From Omphiscola glabra (taxonomy: Eukaryota > Mollusca > Gastropoda > Lymnaeidae): a stretch of DNA of 64,000 nt. Shown here one piece after another: positions 46,406 through 58,005 of this stretch. Positions within the stretch are counted from its first letter, which is position 1. Each line of letters begins with the position of its first letter. Both the position numbers and the translations under genes were made by a program. The DNA lies in assembly GCA_964017045.1 (NCBI GenBank), contig OZ024799.1, forward strand, positions 32,020,736 to 32,084,735. Direction: 5' to 3'. The notes under the pieces are model-generated. The model saw only the letters and a list, made by a program, of their open reading frames with translations. It was not told the origin of the DNA and searched no databases.

Positions 46406-46685
46406 CAAGAGCAACGAACTGCTAAAAACGTCCACAAGATCAACGTAGAACATCAGCAGACGATAACACAATAAAAGCAAACGAGCTGTAGCCGCAGGAG
46501 ACAACTGTTGTTAGAGAAACAATAAATATTGTTGTCTTACTCAGAGGCGTGTCGTAGAGGTGAGCTTTGCTTGGGGGCGGATTCCACGATCTCTTAAATG
46601 CGTCACTTGAATAATATTTCTACCATTATAATGCAAATATTATTATTGACAAATGAATTCCGTTTTGCTTCCCAATACCCGTACA

Positions 46686-46915
46686 TTCTCTCTTCATCCC
46701 CTATAGCCTATAGCTTTTTTCTCTTCATCCCCTATGGCTACGCTCTCTTAATCCCATATGACTATGCTCTCTTCACCCCCTTTCATTGTGTTCACTTCAT
46801 CTCATATGGCTGTTATGCTCATCTCTAATGGCTACGCTCTCTTCCTCCTCTATAGTTATTCTCTCTTAATCACCTATGGCTATGCTCTTTTCATCCCTTG
46901 TGTCTATGTTCTCCC
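46686..46915 (+). repeat. Degenerate repeat of about 23 bp
   Basis: The unit resembles CTCTCTTCATCCCCTATGGC TATG. About ten very diverged copies, so an old array. Confidence 0.65.
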
Positions 46916-46970
46916 CACCATTCCTCCATTTTTACCATTTTAGTTTAAACTATGTGATTAAGTTCGAAGG

Positions 46971-47155
46971 CAGTGGCGTAGTGAGGGGGAGCAAGGGGGC
47001 ATCATGCCCCGGGCGCTACTCACAAAGGGGCGCCAAATGATATATTTTACTATATATTGTATGGTTTTCGAATAAAGAGGGGGCGCTAAAAAGGTATTGG
47101 GGGGCGCTAAAAAGGTATTGTGCCCCGGGCGCGAGTTAAGCTCGCTACGCCACTG
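46971..47155 (+). mobile_element. GGCGTAG-family hAT MITE (185 bp), perfect target duplication
   Basis: Starts CAGTGGCGTAGTGAGGG, ends CTCGCTACGCCACTG. TTCGAAGG flanks both sides (46963-46970 and 47156-47163). Same subfamily as 15806 and 49840. Confidence 0.95.
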
Positions 47156-47414
47156 TTCGAAGGCTACCGTTTCGTCACCGCTTCTGTTAAATAAGTTTTC
47201 TGAATATTTTACCTTTAAACGACAGCGCAGTGCTTGATTTACCTATACGCTAAATAAGCTACAGCTTAGGGCCTCAGCAAGTCTAAGTTCGGCCCTGCCA
47301 CATGGCCCATGGGAAGTGATGTAGGCTAGTAAATTATATTCATCCTAAACCTGGAATGTTTTCAGACAGGTGGCGACGCATTAAAACTCGGCAGCTAGAT
47401 AACAAAGGGAGCAA

Positions 47415-47679
47415 CAAATGGCATCCGAATAGCATTGAGTCAAAATGGACCCGGTCACGCAGCGCCGCCATTCGCACGCGGGTCCCATTAGGCTCCATGC
47501 TATTCGGATGTCATTTGTGGTAGTTTATTTTAGTTAAACTGACGAATTAAGTTTGCAAACATATAGACCATTCAAATATCTTTCATTGGATACCCCATTT
47601 TGTCTTACAGACCCAACAATAATATTTTAAATAGCTTTTTAATCCCAACCTCTCACTTCTGGTACCCGGGTACGAATAG
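47415..47679. mobile_element. Foldback copy of the GGTACCCGGGTAC family, copy 3
   Basis: The left part contains CAAATGGCATCCGAATAGCA at about 47415 and the right part ATGCTATTCGGATGTCATTT at about 47498, an inverted pair about 20 bases long. From there to GGTACCCGGGTACGAATAG (47661-47679) it follows the copy at 40135-40311. The left terminus is replaced by an inverted internal segment, consistent with a foldback rearrangement. Confidence 0.7.
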
Positions 47680-49831
47680 TCGCAGCCTTTTGTTTAGAGA
47701 CGGTCACATCGGATTGATTAAGCTGAGAAACGAGTAATAGCAAAATAATATTTTATTGAAATGTTTTTTGTTTCACTAACAAATAAACAAAACGATTTTG
47801 ATCAAGTCAGTAGACGTGGTCAACTTCACGAATCAGCAGACTTAACGGGATGTCTATACACATCTGACAAATGTTTGGTGTTTTTTTTAACAAGAGGTCA
47901 TTGACCGACATTGCCTCCACTGTTAAAAAAAATGGGTTAATCCTTTTTTTTTTTCATTTTGACCTTCCCGTTCTAGCTCTACTGGGTTTCCTTCACGTGC
48001 CAAGAAAACAACAAACAAAACCAAATAATGATTTTAAAAAACTTTCCCTCATGCCATGCAAGTAGATAGGGAAATGCTCTCATAAATGGATACTGGGTGG
48101 ATTATTGATATTGGGGGGATAAGACAGTTCACGCGGTTCACTATGACATCAACTTGCCCTAATCATTAATCTTATTTTGTCGATCATGTCGTATGATTAC
48201 AAACCCATACAACCTTAACTCACTAATCGGCGTTGACTCAAGAATCGAAATGATAGTGGGGTGGGGGTGACGCATGTGTGAATTTAGGATTTCTCGAATA
48301 GGGACTGGGTGGTGGCCATAACAATATTGAGAGTTCTCCGTGAGTGGGTGCAGCGATTGATATCCACCCGTATAATTTAAACCCCGATGAACATCCTCAC
48401 CATCGCCCATCTGTCTCTTTAGTGTCTGTACATTTCCTGCCTATAATTGTCTTCACCAAATTCATATTTAATCGCATCTGCAAAAAACACCGCCCAATCC
48501 CCACCTCTCAGTACCGACACTGTTGCCCCCAGGTTGTGGCCATTAAACCGTAATCTCGGTCAAGTGTCCCGGCTCGAACGTGTTGACGCGAACGGTCGTT
48601 AGTCGAATCCTGTTTCGTCATCATGCCATGCACCCGTGGCTTCGCCGGCGAGCATCCACGTCATGTGCTGTTTATTATTTAGCACAGGTAACATTGTGAT
48701 GGGAATTGGGTCAGGAAACCCAGGCGTAAAAATATTCTGTTTTGTCGGCGTGACACAGTTCTCTTCACGCAAATGACGTTACGGGTGTCTATTAATAGGA
48801 ATTGACCAAACACCTCGTCCTTTAGGGACCACTCCTGGCGACCTATTGGTCCCTTAGTCGTTAACTTAGTTTAAGTATTGCGGTCACTTCCGGATAAATG
48901 AACACCTGAACTTGATGAGCCCATTCTGGCTTTATTGACAGACATTGATTGTGGGCATACACTTACACCAGGTGTTGCCAACCGGGGGGTAAATTACTCC
49001 AAGTGGATTAAAAATTAACATCTTTTTTAATGAAATAAAAAGCCCGTTCCTTGATTGCTTGTTACGACTGATTCCCCCCCCCCCCCCCCCCCCGCGCCAA
49101 TGTAATAGAGAAAAGCGTCCAGCTTATTGTAACCACCCGTAATGCATATTTAAAATAAAAATAATTGTAGGCCTATTTTCCAAATCCTGAAGTGAATTAT
49201 TTTTTTAAAAGAAATCGTTCTGTTCCATTATGAAGATTTCTTTTATTGATTCATTATATCGCATTTTGAAGATACTTTAAAAAAAATATTTATAAAAAAT
49301 GTATTCTCCGTAAAAACATACCATAAATATTCTTTTTAAAATCTAGGGGGTAACGTTGGCCTAAATATCCACAGTAAATATCCACAAACCCCGATGTCTG
49401 ACCTGTGATTTATATTGGTGAAATTGAAAATTAGGTCCCACACTAAACATAGAAATACATCTTCAGCTTTAATATATATATTTTTTTAAAAAGTAAATAC
49501 TGCAAGAAGTCTGGGAAATGTGGAGATTCCAACACAGTCAATGTCTGCAATGTTTGTCTGAATTTAAAAACCGAATCTCACTATCTGAATCAACCAATGA
49601 GACTTCGTCCTTATCTTTAAATCGGTAAAACTTTAACAAGGACGTCACATAACAATAATCAAATTCCCATTGTTTAAAATCATAATCGTTAATATTTGAA
49701 CAGTGTATAGTTGAGGATGTTAAGGTGTTAAAATTTAAACAGTATATGGATGAGGATTTTAATTGTTTGCCTGACGTTAAATAATAAAACAAAGTAGCAA
49801 TGGATCATGTATTTGTACATTAAAGTTGATC
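47680..49831. other. Long intergenic stretch
   Basis: A 20-base C run at 49074-49093. No gene, SINE or tandem repeat recognised. The frames at 48159-48553 on both strands are not recognisable. Confidence 0.5.
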
Positions 49832-49839
49832 CTTACGGA

Positions 49840-50025
49840 CAGTGGCGTAGTGAAGGGGGGGCAAGGGGGGCATCATGCCCCGGGCGCTACTCACAAAGAA
49901 GCGCCAAATGGTATATTTTACGATAATATTGTATGGTTTTCGAATGGGGGGCGCGCTAAAAAGGTATTGGGGGGCGCTAAAAAGGTATTGTGCCCCGGGC
50001 GCGAATTATGCTCGCTACGCCACTG
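49840..50025 (+). mobile_element. GGCGTAG-family hAT MITE (186 bp), perfect target duplication
   Basis: Starts CAGTGGCGTAGTGAAGG, ends CTCGCTACGCCACTG. CTTACGGA flanks both sides (49832-49839 and 50026-50033). Nearly identical interior to 46971-47155. Confidence 0.95.
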
Positions 50026-50033
50026 CTTACGGA

Positions 50034-50519
50034 CGCGTGTGGTTATTTTTTTAATAATTTTCATTGTTCTCTGATTATAGCTCTTTACTGACCGTCAAAT
50101 TACCAAAAATAAACGTAACGCATAAATCAAATTGTCCGCTTGCTAAATCTCCCTTTCAATGTAATACAAAACGCGTTTCTGTTCCCCGCATGATTTAACT
50201 TATATTTTCAGCTCCATTCTCTGTTCGGAATTTTGATTTACTGTCCTGAATGCGTTTAAAGACTTTCTTTCTATTAGCAAATCAACGGGGTTTGTCAGTT
50301 TCTAGCATAATGGCGTGTTGTCACATGTAACCCTCTCGATCGATCGATTCAGTCTTCCTCGTGCTGCAGGACCTGTACGGTTGTTTTAGAAAAAAATGTC
50401 TTTTTAAAAAAGTTTTAAGATCTGTTTATTTCTTATTTCCCCGTCATGTCTTTTATATTTATTTTATTCAAATGTTAATCACTACTCTACGTCTAAGTTA
50501 AAATAAATGTAGGCCTATG
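50034..50519. other. Intergenic spacer
   Basis: Nothing recognised. Confidence 0.5.
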
Positions 50520-50655
50520 TTAAAATTTACTACAGTTATGTTAAAAATTACTCTAGTTCTATGTTAAAAATTACTGTAGTTCTACGTTAAAAATTAATAT
50601 AGTTCTATGTTAAAAATTACTATAGTTCTATGTTAAAAATTACTCTAGTTCTACC
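50520..50655 (+). repeat. 23-bp tandem repeat, about 6 copies
   Basis: The unit is TAGTTCTATGTTAAAAATTA CTC, with CTC/CTG/ATA variants. Confidence 0.88.
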
Positions 50656-52066
50656 AAGCACAATCATCAAACATCAAACATATTATATTCCGATGCGTAA
50701 CATGTTTGAACAATTGTAGCAGCGATTTCAGAAATTTGTATTACTGTGCTCCACCCCCACCAACTCGTTTCCTGACCCCCATTATTCACCCACTTCTGAG
50801 ACCATCCATTGACCGCATTATTCCTCGAATTCTGAGCTCCACCTATGACAGCCATTATTCCACCCCCCCCCCCCCCACACTTTTGTTTTCCCCCACGAAC
50901 CAATCCCACAGATTTTGTATCAACATTCGTGTCGGTCAGTCACCTGGCGTCTGTCATCAATGAGAATGACGTCACTGTTCCCCCACGCGTCTGCGGCCAC
51001 ATTCCAAAACCAACAACAATGCCATCACGGATGTAGGGCAACAAATTGTTGTAATTAAATGAAACGAAGTGACAACGAGTGGGATGAATTACTAAGACAA
51101 TCCCCCCCACACCCCACCACACTGCCCGCCACACACAGTCATGACATTGTTGTACTCAATCAGAAGTCCTAAAAAAATGTCTCCCTTAAGGGCAAAACCT
51201 GTATTAACTAAAACTAACTCCTACATCTGCTTATTAAAATTATTATATTTTGAAATGATGCAGGAGGTAAGCCGTCAAGAAATTTGACCTCAGGTGAAGC
51301 TCTATGACTCTATAACCAGTGTGTTGTTAAGAATGCAAAATCCAAATGTTTTCTTGTTTGGAACAAGACTCGGCTGGTGGTTCGGTGAAATTCTTACACA
51401 GTCTCTTAAAAGGCTCATTGTTGTGAACGTGCAGCTATTTTCGTAGGTTGCTATTTAGTTTAATACAGTCGTTCTCAGTTTGGGAAAGCTCGGGGTGGGG
51501 GGGGGGGCGCTAAAAGGCTTGGGGGATTTAAAGGGGACGGTGGTATTCACTAAGGGGCGCTGGGTAATCTTATGAGAAATGCGAAACTTATTTTAAACTA
51601 CTCTTTGAAAGGAAGATCTACTGCAATTATTGTCGGATTTAAAGGAAATCTAGGATCCACATTATAATATAATATTTTTTTGCTCACAGTCCACGAAGAC
51701 GAGGCACTTGACCTAACTATCAAAAGAGTGTAACATCTTCTATAATGAAAAACAATACTAAGCGGCAGCGTGGCGCTATTATTAGGTGACAGCATTTTAT
51801 AGTCTTAAATGAACTTTACAAATGAGCCGCAGACTGCCAAGTATGTTTTGGAATGCCTCTCGTGAGAACATCAATATACCATTGTATACCTTATTGCTAA
51901 GTCGGGAAAGCCACAAATGATCGTCCTACTAGCTTCTGATATGGTCAGCCGTCTTAGAAACAATACTGCGAACATGGGCATTTGGGTGTATTTGGTCAAG
52001 TAGATGAGGAACTTATTTGGCACCAAAAAAAAAAAAAAAAAAGATATCGGGTGTTAGCCAAAGTTT
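50656..52066. other. Intergenic stretch with C and G runs
   Basis: A C run at 50862-50876 and a G run near 51496-51508. TTAAAAAGGCTC...GGGGCGCTAAAAGGC at 51500-51520 shares GGGGGCGCTAAAA with the GGCGTAG MITEs but has no termini. No gene recognised. Confidence 0.5.
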
Positions 52067-52268
52067 AAGAAATGGTGTCAAGAGTTTTGCGTATGGTGTC
52101 AAGAGTTTTGCGTATGGTGTCAAGAGTTTTGCGTATGGTATCAAGGGTTTTGCGTATGGTGTCAAGAGTTTTGAGTTTTGCGTATAATGTCAAGAGTTTT
52201 GCGCATGGTGTCAAGAGTTTTGCGTATAGTGTCAAGAGTTTTGGGTATGGTGTCAAGAGTTTTCGTAT
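52067..52268 (+). repeat. 21-bp minisatellite, about 9 copies
   Basis: The unit is ATGGTGTCAAGAGTTTTGCG T. The frame-preserving length gives MVSRVLR repeats (+), a repeat artefact. One copy has a partial internal duplication near 52165. Confidence 0.93.
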
Positions 52269-52478
52269 AGTAGAACATTTTTTATCATATTCTGCTCTTT
52301 CGAAAGTTGTTAATACATTACGTATTGCATTCTCAACACAGTATTTGGTGAAACATGGTTTTTATGTTATCGTCCGCACTAGTCCAAAGAAACCGCATAT
52401 GCATTATGATTTTTTTCAAAGAAGTTTCTACTTAAAAAATGCTACTACTTTACCAAGCCCATCCTAAGTATCAAGACT

Positions 52479-52715
52479 AGTTGACCAGTAAAGTTGACCA
52501 GTAAATTTGAAAAGTAAAGTTGTACAGTAAAGTTGACCAGCAAAGTTGACCAGCAAAGTTGACCAGTAAATTTGGCCAGCAAAGTTGACCAGTAAATATG
52601 ACCAGTAAATTTGGCCAGTAAAGTTGACCAGTAAAGTTGACCAGTAAAGTTGACCAGTAAAGTTGACAAGTAAGGTTGACCAGTAAAGTTGACCAGCAAA
52701 GTTGACCAGTGAAAA
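52479..52715 (+). repeat. 13-bp minisatellite, about 18 copies
   Basis: The unit is GACCAGTAAAGTT, with GCAAAGTT, GTAAATTTG and TGACAAG variants. Minus-strand WSTLLVNFTGQ repeats come from it. Confidence 0.93.
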
Positions 52716-53179
52716 CGTGACATAGCCAAACTTATTTTTTAAACTTTAAAATGGTTACTGTATCTTTTATATAGGCCCGGGCAAAGTTTTAAAGGAATAC
52801 TTATAACGGGAAAAGACGGGGCGCTCAGGTAGAGTGTATGGCCCCAATGTAGCGATGGCCGGAAAAAAAAAGTTTGAGAACCACTGGTTTTATCCTGTTT
52901 TGTTATTTAGTGTCTCATTGCGTACATTAAGAATAGATAACATTTCTAAACAGCGTATAGCCCGGTGTTTATTTTAATATAGGGTGCATGCGGTCCGCGA
53001 ATGGTTTACTCGTAATCAAAGGAACCCGCGAGGCCTTTTGGGTTGGCCACCTCTGATATTCACGATGGCTCTTTGGTCTACTGAGAAACTTAGCTTTATG
53101 AGCTGAGACGAGTTATCGATCTGATCTGATGTAGCCAAGTTATTTGACTATAGTCAATGTATTGGATCAGAGCCAAGTT
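52716..53179. other. Intergenic spacer
   Basis: GCATGCGGTCCGCGAATGG at 52987 and GGCCACCTCTG at 53045 resemble parts of a hAT terminus, but no matching other end was found. Confidence 0.45.
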
Positions 53180-53290
53180 CTATAGTAGAGACCGACCGAA
53201 AGCGATTTTCTGATTTCGGCCGAAACCGAAACAAGGCCTAAAATTTAAAATGACTTTCGGCCGAAACCGAAGCCGAAACCAAAAAGCTTA
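53180..53290. mobile_element. Probable hAT element end with CGGCCGAAACCGAA subterminal repeats
   Basis: TTTCGGCCGAAACCGAA occurs at about 53214 and 53255, plus shorter AGCCGAAACC. Such CCGAAA-type subterminal repeats are frequent in hAT ends. Borders not resolved. Confidence 0.45.
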
Positions 53291-54073
53291 ACACGCCTGT
53301 TATGGTGACGCCGTGTTTACGTCATCTTTCCCCGTGAATGAACTCTAGCTGACCTCAAGCTTGTACCGTTACAAGCCAATCATTATTATTTTTTGACAAT
53401 GGTAACCACCTTTAACCATTACATCGTTTGACGGAACCGTCCGTGCAGGTGAGCAAAATCCAATTTGACCGACCCTTACATTTTTAGACACCCATCAATA
53501 ATACTTGACGGGCTGTGAACCTTGACTAATCCTTCCACCTACGCTCACCACCCATCCATGTCATATATCCCCAATATTTCCGCTGGCTCTTTGCTAAAAC
53601 GTAAGAACCGTTGTCCCAGATAATGGAACCTGAATTATTGATACCCGATTTTTCTACCGCCAACATTTACCACATGGGAGCCATTCAGACCCGGGACCTG
53701 GAAGAGATCCCAATTCGTGGACACAATATTCCGATGTTGTCTGACACAGTTCTTTGAAACTAGGTTACCCCCCATGAATTGGACAGACCGTTGTTGGTAA
53801 ATCAGTCATGATCTCTACGAGCGTTTGAATTCCATTAAAGGATCAGGGGCGGCTATTGGCCCATATGCCCTCGGTTTATAGGGGCACTAGCATAGCTTGG
53901 ACTAGAGCTGCCGGGGCTGGATAAGATTTTACTCCCTCCCCCGGAAACACTCTGTAGTTGGCCGAAAATGCCACCCTTCCATATAAAGAAAACAAATGTG
54001 GATTACCCCCTCCGCACCCCTTACTACGCCCCTGAGAGATTGGAGTGGTACTCTTTAATAATTTAATAATGAC
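53291..54073. other. Intergenic spacer
   Basis: CCGCACCCCTTACTACGCCC CTG at 54011-54033 resembles the right end of the pair at 17226/23848. No gene recognised. Confidence 0.45.
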
Positions 54074-54849
54074 TATTACGGACCGTTATAGATGGAGAAT
54101 TTAATCTCTGTTGTTTTGTCTAGGGCTCGTTCTAAAAACAGTCCATAATAAAGGACGATACCAAAGGTTAAAAATAATAACAAATAAAACGACAATTAAG
54201 GCCAGAGCTAATTACAAGTAGATACTTTTTAATTGGTGAACTTCAATTAAATAATAACAGCAAGTGAAATATGATTGAAATTATAAACTTACAGATTTGC
54301 TGGTACCGGTACTGTATATCAAAATACAATGAGCACAAAATTGTACGAGGAAATAAAAATCTCTACACACAACAAAGTATAATGACACATAGCATGCCTC
54401 GTAATCAAGGAAAAGAAAATCTCCCCCTCTCTATCGGTCAGCCCTTTTTATAGGCAGTTTCAGATGATCATTCTGGAAATGGAACACACAGTCTTACTGT
54501 TTCCCACATTTTCTAGATTGTTCTATCATGTTCCACAGAAACGGATGATAGTAAACAAAAGTATCATCAAAGGGATATTTTTTCTAGCCGCCCCAACACG
54601 GGACCGACTTGAAAGAGGTCATGCACGTGGAAGGCTGGCAAAGTGTGTCTCAAAATACGTCATCCCTTATAACATGACTAATTCAATTTTTAAAGTTTTT
54701 TTTTTGTTAATGACCAAACTAAAAAGAAGTTATTTCTAATGCTGTGTTGAACTAACGGTGGGTAATGAAATGATACATTAAAAGCATGAAGAAATACTAG
54801 AAAGTGTCTTTTATTATATGTTTTTATATACTTGTAAGACTCGATCACT

Positions 54850-55372
54850 ACTCTCCGATTGAAAGACTCAACCAGTACTCCCTGATTGCGAAAACTCGGC
54901 ACAAGTACTCCCTGATTGTGAAGACTCGGCACAAGTACTCCTTGATTGTGAAGTCTCGGCCATTACTCACTGATTGTAAGACTGCCAGTACTCCATGATT
55001 GTAAGACTCGGTCACTACTCCCTGATTGTAAGACACGACCAGTACTCTCTGATTGTAAGACACGACCAGTACTCTCTGATTGCAAGACACGACCAGTACT
55101 CCATGATTGTAAGACACGGCCAGCGCCCCCTGATTGTAAGATTCGGCTAGTACTCCCTGATTGTAAGACTATGCCAGTAATCCATGATTGTGAAAATTCG
55201 GTCAGTACTATATGATTGTAAGACTCGGTCAGTACTCCCTGATTGTGCAGACTCTGCCAGTAATCCATGATTGTAAGACTCGGCAAGTACTCCATGATTG
55301 TAAGACTCTGCCAGTACCACCTGATTGTAAGACTCTGCCAGTACCACCTGATTGTAAGACTCGGCCAGTTCA
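54850..55372 (-). repeat. 27-bp minisatellite, about 19 copies
   Basis: The plus-strand unit is TGATTGTAAGACTCGGCCAG TACTCCC, with CAC/CAT and ACACGACC variants. The minus-strand frames at 54690-55400 read this repeat in several phases and are not genes. Confidence 0.93.
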
Positions 55373-56040
55373 CTTGTTTTGAGCTAGAAACGACATTCAA
55401 GGAAATTAAAGCTTTTAAAAATTTCCATTCATAAGTGATGAACGTGCTGATCGATACCTGCCTCGACCCCCAACCACCCCCCTCTCCTTCTCGGCTCTAT
55501 AGCGTCCTATAGACCATTATCACTCCCACTAATGGTGGATGTAGAAACAACAACAATTTCGTTTAAAACGGGGATGGGGGCAACATAAAAACGTATGGGC
55601 TACCCATCCAAATATTATAATAACAATTCGGTCACGTCACTCATGCCATCCGTCCTTCCATGGTCTCTGACTTCAATTTGTCAATGTAAATTGTAAATAA
55701 GATAGATCGCTTTGGTGGTGGGGTGGGTTGTGAAGGGGGGGGGGGGCAGTACGAATGTTTGCATCCCTAAATTAAATTATGTAATATCTGGGGCAAGGAT
55801 TATTGCGATGTTCGCTAATTCGTCGACGATTGGTTGTAAAGTACTTCCGTACGCTCAAAAAAACAAAAAAAAAACATAAATGCGCGCTTCGTTGTATTTG
55901 TATCGAGCATAGAGTAAAGCGAAGAGGGAAGACAACTCAACTATACAATAACAAGATGGCTTGGTTTCCCGATGAATCTCAAGATCTGAAGAAAATTACA
56001 ATCTTTAGACAGCTGTAAGCTGCTTTAGAAAAAAAAAGTA
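55373..56040. other. Interior of the 3.3-kb unit, no recognisable gene
   Basis: A G run lies at 55736-55746. The basic 71-codon frame at 55803-56018 (RRRLVVKYFRTLKKTKKKHK then NNKMAWFPDESQDLKK) is the only frame between the arms with varied composition. I recognise no family in it. Confidence 0.4.
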
Positions 56041-56149
56041 GTCTGATTCGTTTATAGGAAACTTTCCACAAAATAAACATATCGTTGTGGAAACTTTCCA
56101 CAAAATAAACATATCGTTGTGGAAACTTTCCTATAAATGAACCAGACAA
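56041..56149. mobile_element. Small inverted-repeat element with internal 32-bp duplication
   Basis: The left end GTCTGATTCGTTTATAGG and the right end CCTATAAATGAACCAGAC are imperfect inverses. GGAAACTTTCC occurs three times, and the 32-base unit GAAACTTTCCACAAAATAAA...GTTGTG is repeated twice. Confidence 0.6.
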
Positions 56150-56267
56150 TTTTTTTTTTCAGTTTCATCTCAATGTAAAAAAATGTTTAAAAGCGAATTG
56201 AAGGATGTGTTAAAAAATTCAGTAAAAGCGTATTTATTAGTTGTTTTTGTCAGTGTATTATGTTTCG

Positions 56268-56452
56268 CAGGGCCGGCTCTAACAATAGCGGGGCCCTATG
56301 CGAAACGGATTGCGCGGGGCCCAGTCTGGGTAGGGATAAGGATAATAAGTGAAAATTAAGATTTTGTAATTGAAAATAAATTCGCGCGGGGCCTATGAAA
56401 GTGCGGGGCCCACTGCGGCCGCATAGGTTGCAATGGCCTAAGGCCGGCCCTG
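56268..56452 (-). mobile_element. GGCCGGCC-family hAT MITE (185 bp), perfect target duplication
   Basis: Starts CAGGGCCGGCTCTAAC, ends GGCCTAAGGCCGGCCCTG. ATGTTTCG flanks both sides (56260-56267 and 56453-56460). Aligns to 11674-11859 in reverse. Confidence 0.93.
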
Positions 56453-56489
56453 ATGTTTCGTTCCAAACTTGTTGACACAAATTTTAACA

Positions 56490-56720
56490 TCCATTCAGAC
56501 ACACTTATTGTCACATACATTCAGACACACATTGACTCATTCGTTCAAACACACATGTTGACATACATTCACACATTTTGACACATACATTCAGAAACAT
56601 ATATTGACACATACATTCAGACACATATGTTGACATACATTCACACATATTGACTAATTCATTAAGACACATATTGGAACATACATCAAGACACACATAT
56701 TGACACATACATTCAGAAGG
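56490..56720 (+). repeat. Degenerate repeat of about 20-24 bp
   Basis: Variants of TTGACACATACATTCAGACACACA with frequent deletions, about ten copies. The minus-strand 73-codon cysteine-rich frame (56511-56732) is an artefact of it. Confidence 0.8.
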
Positions 56721-57410
56721 ACATCGGAACACAGAAACCTTTACTAAACCCTTAATAATTTCCCCAGTTTCATACAGAAGTAATCAATATTTAATGATGT
56801 AGGCCCCTGGGGAAGTGTTATTGTTAATAACAGCGTAGCGCAGCCGCATTCAGTATTTGGTTCACTGGTGTTATAAGGGATGACGTATTTTGAGACGCTT
56901 TGCCCGCCTTCCACGTGCATGACCTCTTTCAAGTCGGTCCTGTGTTGGGGCGGCTAGAAAAAAATATCCCTTTGTTGATACTTTTGTTTACTGCGTATTC
57001 CTTTTTCCAGAATGATAATCTGAAACTGAGTATAAAAGGGATAAGAATAAATGACGGGAGAGATTTTCCTTTCCTTGATTACGAGGCATGCTATGTGTCA
57101 TTATACTTTGTTGTGTGTAGAGATTTTTATTTCCTCGTACAATTTTGTGCTCATTGTATTTTTACATACAGTACCGGTACCAGCAAATCTGTAAGTTTAT
57201 AATTTTAATCATATTTTCTCTTGCTGTTATTATTTAATTGAAGTTCACAAATTAAACAAGTTATTAATTGTAATTAGCTCTGGCCTTAATTGTCGTTTTA
57301 TTTGTTATTATTTTAACCTTTGGTATCGTCCTTTATTATGGACTGTTTTTAGAACGAGCCCTAGACAAAACAACAGAGATTAAATTCTCCATCTATAACG
57401 GTCCGTAATA

Positions 57411-57744
57411 CTGGTGTTATTTTAGTTCTGTTACTGGCATGGTAGATGAAATTTTGAAAGAAACTGTCTGTGATGTCAACAAAGAGATACGCGAAGTAAG
57501 AAAAAACGTCTTCGTACTTGATGCGAACTGAGAAGAAATGTCAACAATCAATATTGCTGATTACATACGCCAACTCTATTGATTATGTTACATAAATTAC
57601 CTTAAATTTAAAAAAAAAAATTCATGTTGATCTGTTTCTAATTAGCAATTTATATAAATTTACGTGCCAATACACGAGAACATATGTTAATTATAATTTT
57701 TCCGCCAAACTCATTTTTTATGAACTCACTTACAAGTGATGGCA
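57411..57744. other. AT-rich intergenic spacer
   Basis: Nothing recognised. Confidence 0.5.
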
Positions 57745-57830
57745 AGTCACTCCAGGTATTCCAGGCGTGGGTGGCCCAGGTACATCAGGTGTTGGCCGCT
57801 CAGGTACACCAGGTGTGGACCACCCAGGTG
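57745..57830 (+). repeat. 30-bp repeat with collagen-like GXP reading
   Basis: About 2.7 copies of a unit like CAGGTACACCAGGTGTGGAC CACC. In one frame from 57755 it reads GIPGVGGPGTSGVGRSGTPG, then ends at TGA after VTLTP. The frame has an in-frame stop just upstream. A short exon cannot be excluded, but a GC-rich minisatellite is the simpler reading. Confidence 0.5.
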
Positions 57831-58005
57831 TCGAATGTCCAGCGATCAACGTGACCTTGACGCCTTGAAAAAAAAGATTTATGGCATTTTAATTTTTATG
57901 TGTGGTCGTTATGGATAAGCTCTGCCCTTCCTTTTCTATAATAGGAAATTAGTACAAATGTTTTGCTGCCCTCTTGGTCACTACTTCTCAGCTAAGTGCT
58001 ATAAT

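Larger units (their letters stand above)
54074..57410. mobile_element. 3.3-kb unit bounded by long inverted repeats
   Basis: The left arm 54074-54674 and the right arm 56869-57410 are inverted copies of each other. Both outer ends read TATTACGGACCGTTATAG. Shared blocks in order include AGGGCTCGTTCTAAAAACAG, AACTTACAGATTTGCTGGTA, CTCGTAATCAAGG and CATGCACGTGGAAGGC. The left arm has about 60 extra bases near 54488-54548. The interior holds a 27-bp minisatellite, a palindrome, a MITE and a 24-bp-like repeat. A 71-codon frame at 55803-56018 is not recognisable. Either a foldback or long-TIR transposon, or two opposed copies of one element. The TA at each edge fits, but does not prove, a TA target. 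Confidence 0.75.

Noticed and set aside
48595..48640. tRNA from GTCGAATCC at 48603
   Set aside because: No box A at a suitable distance and no acceptor stem.
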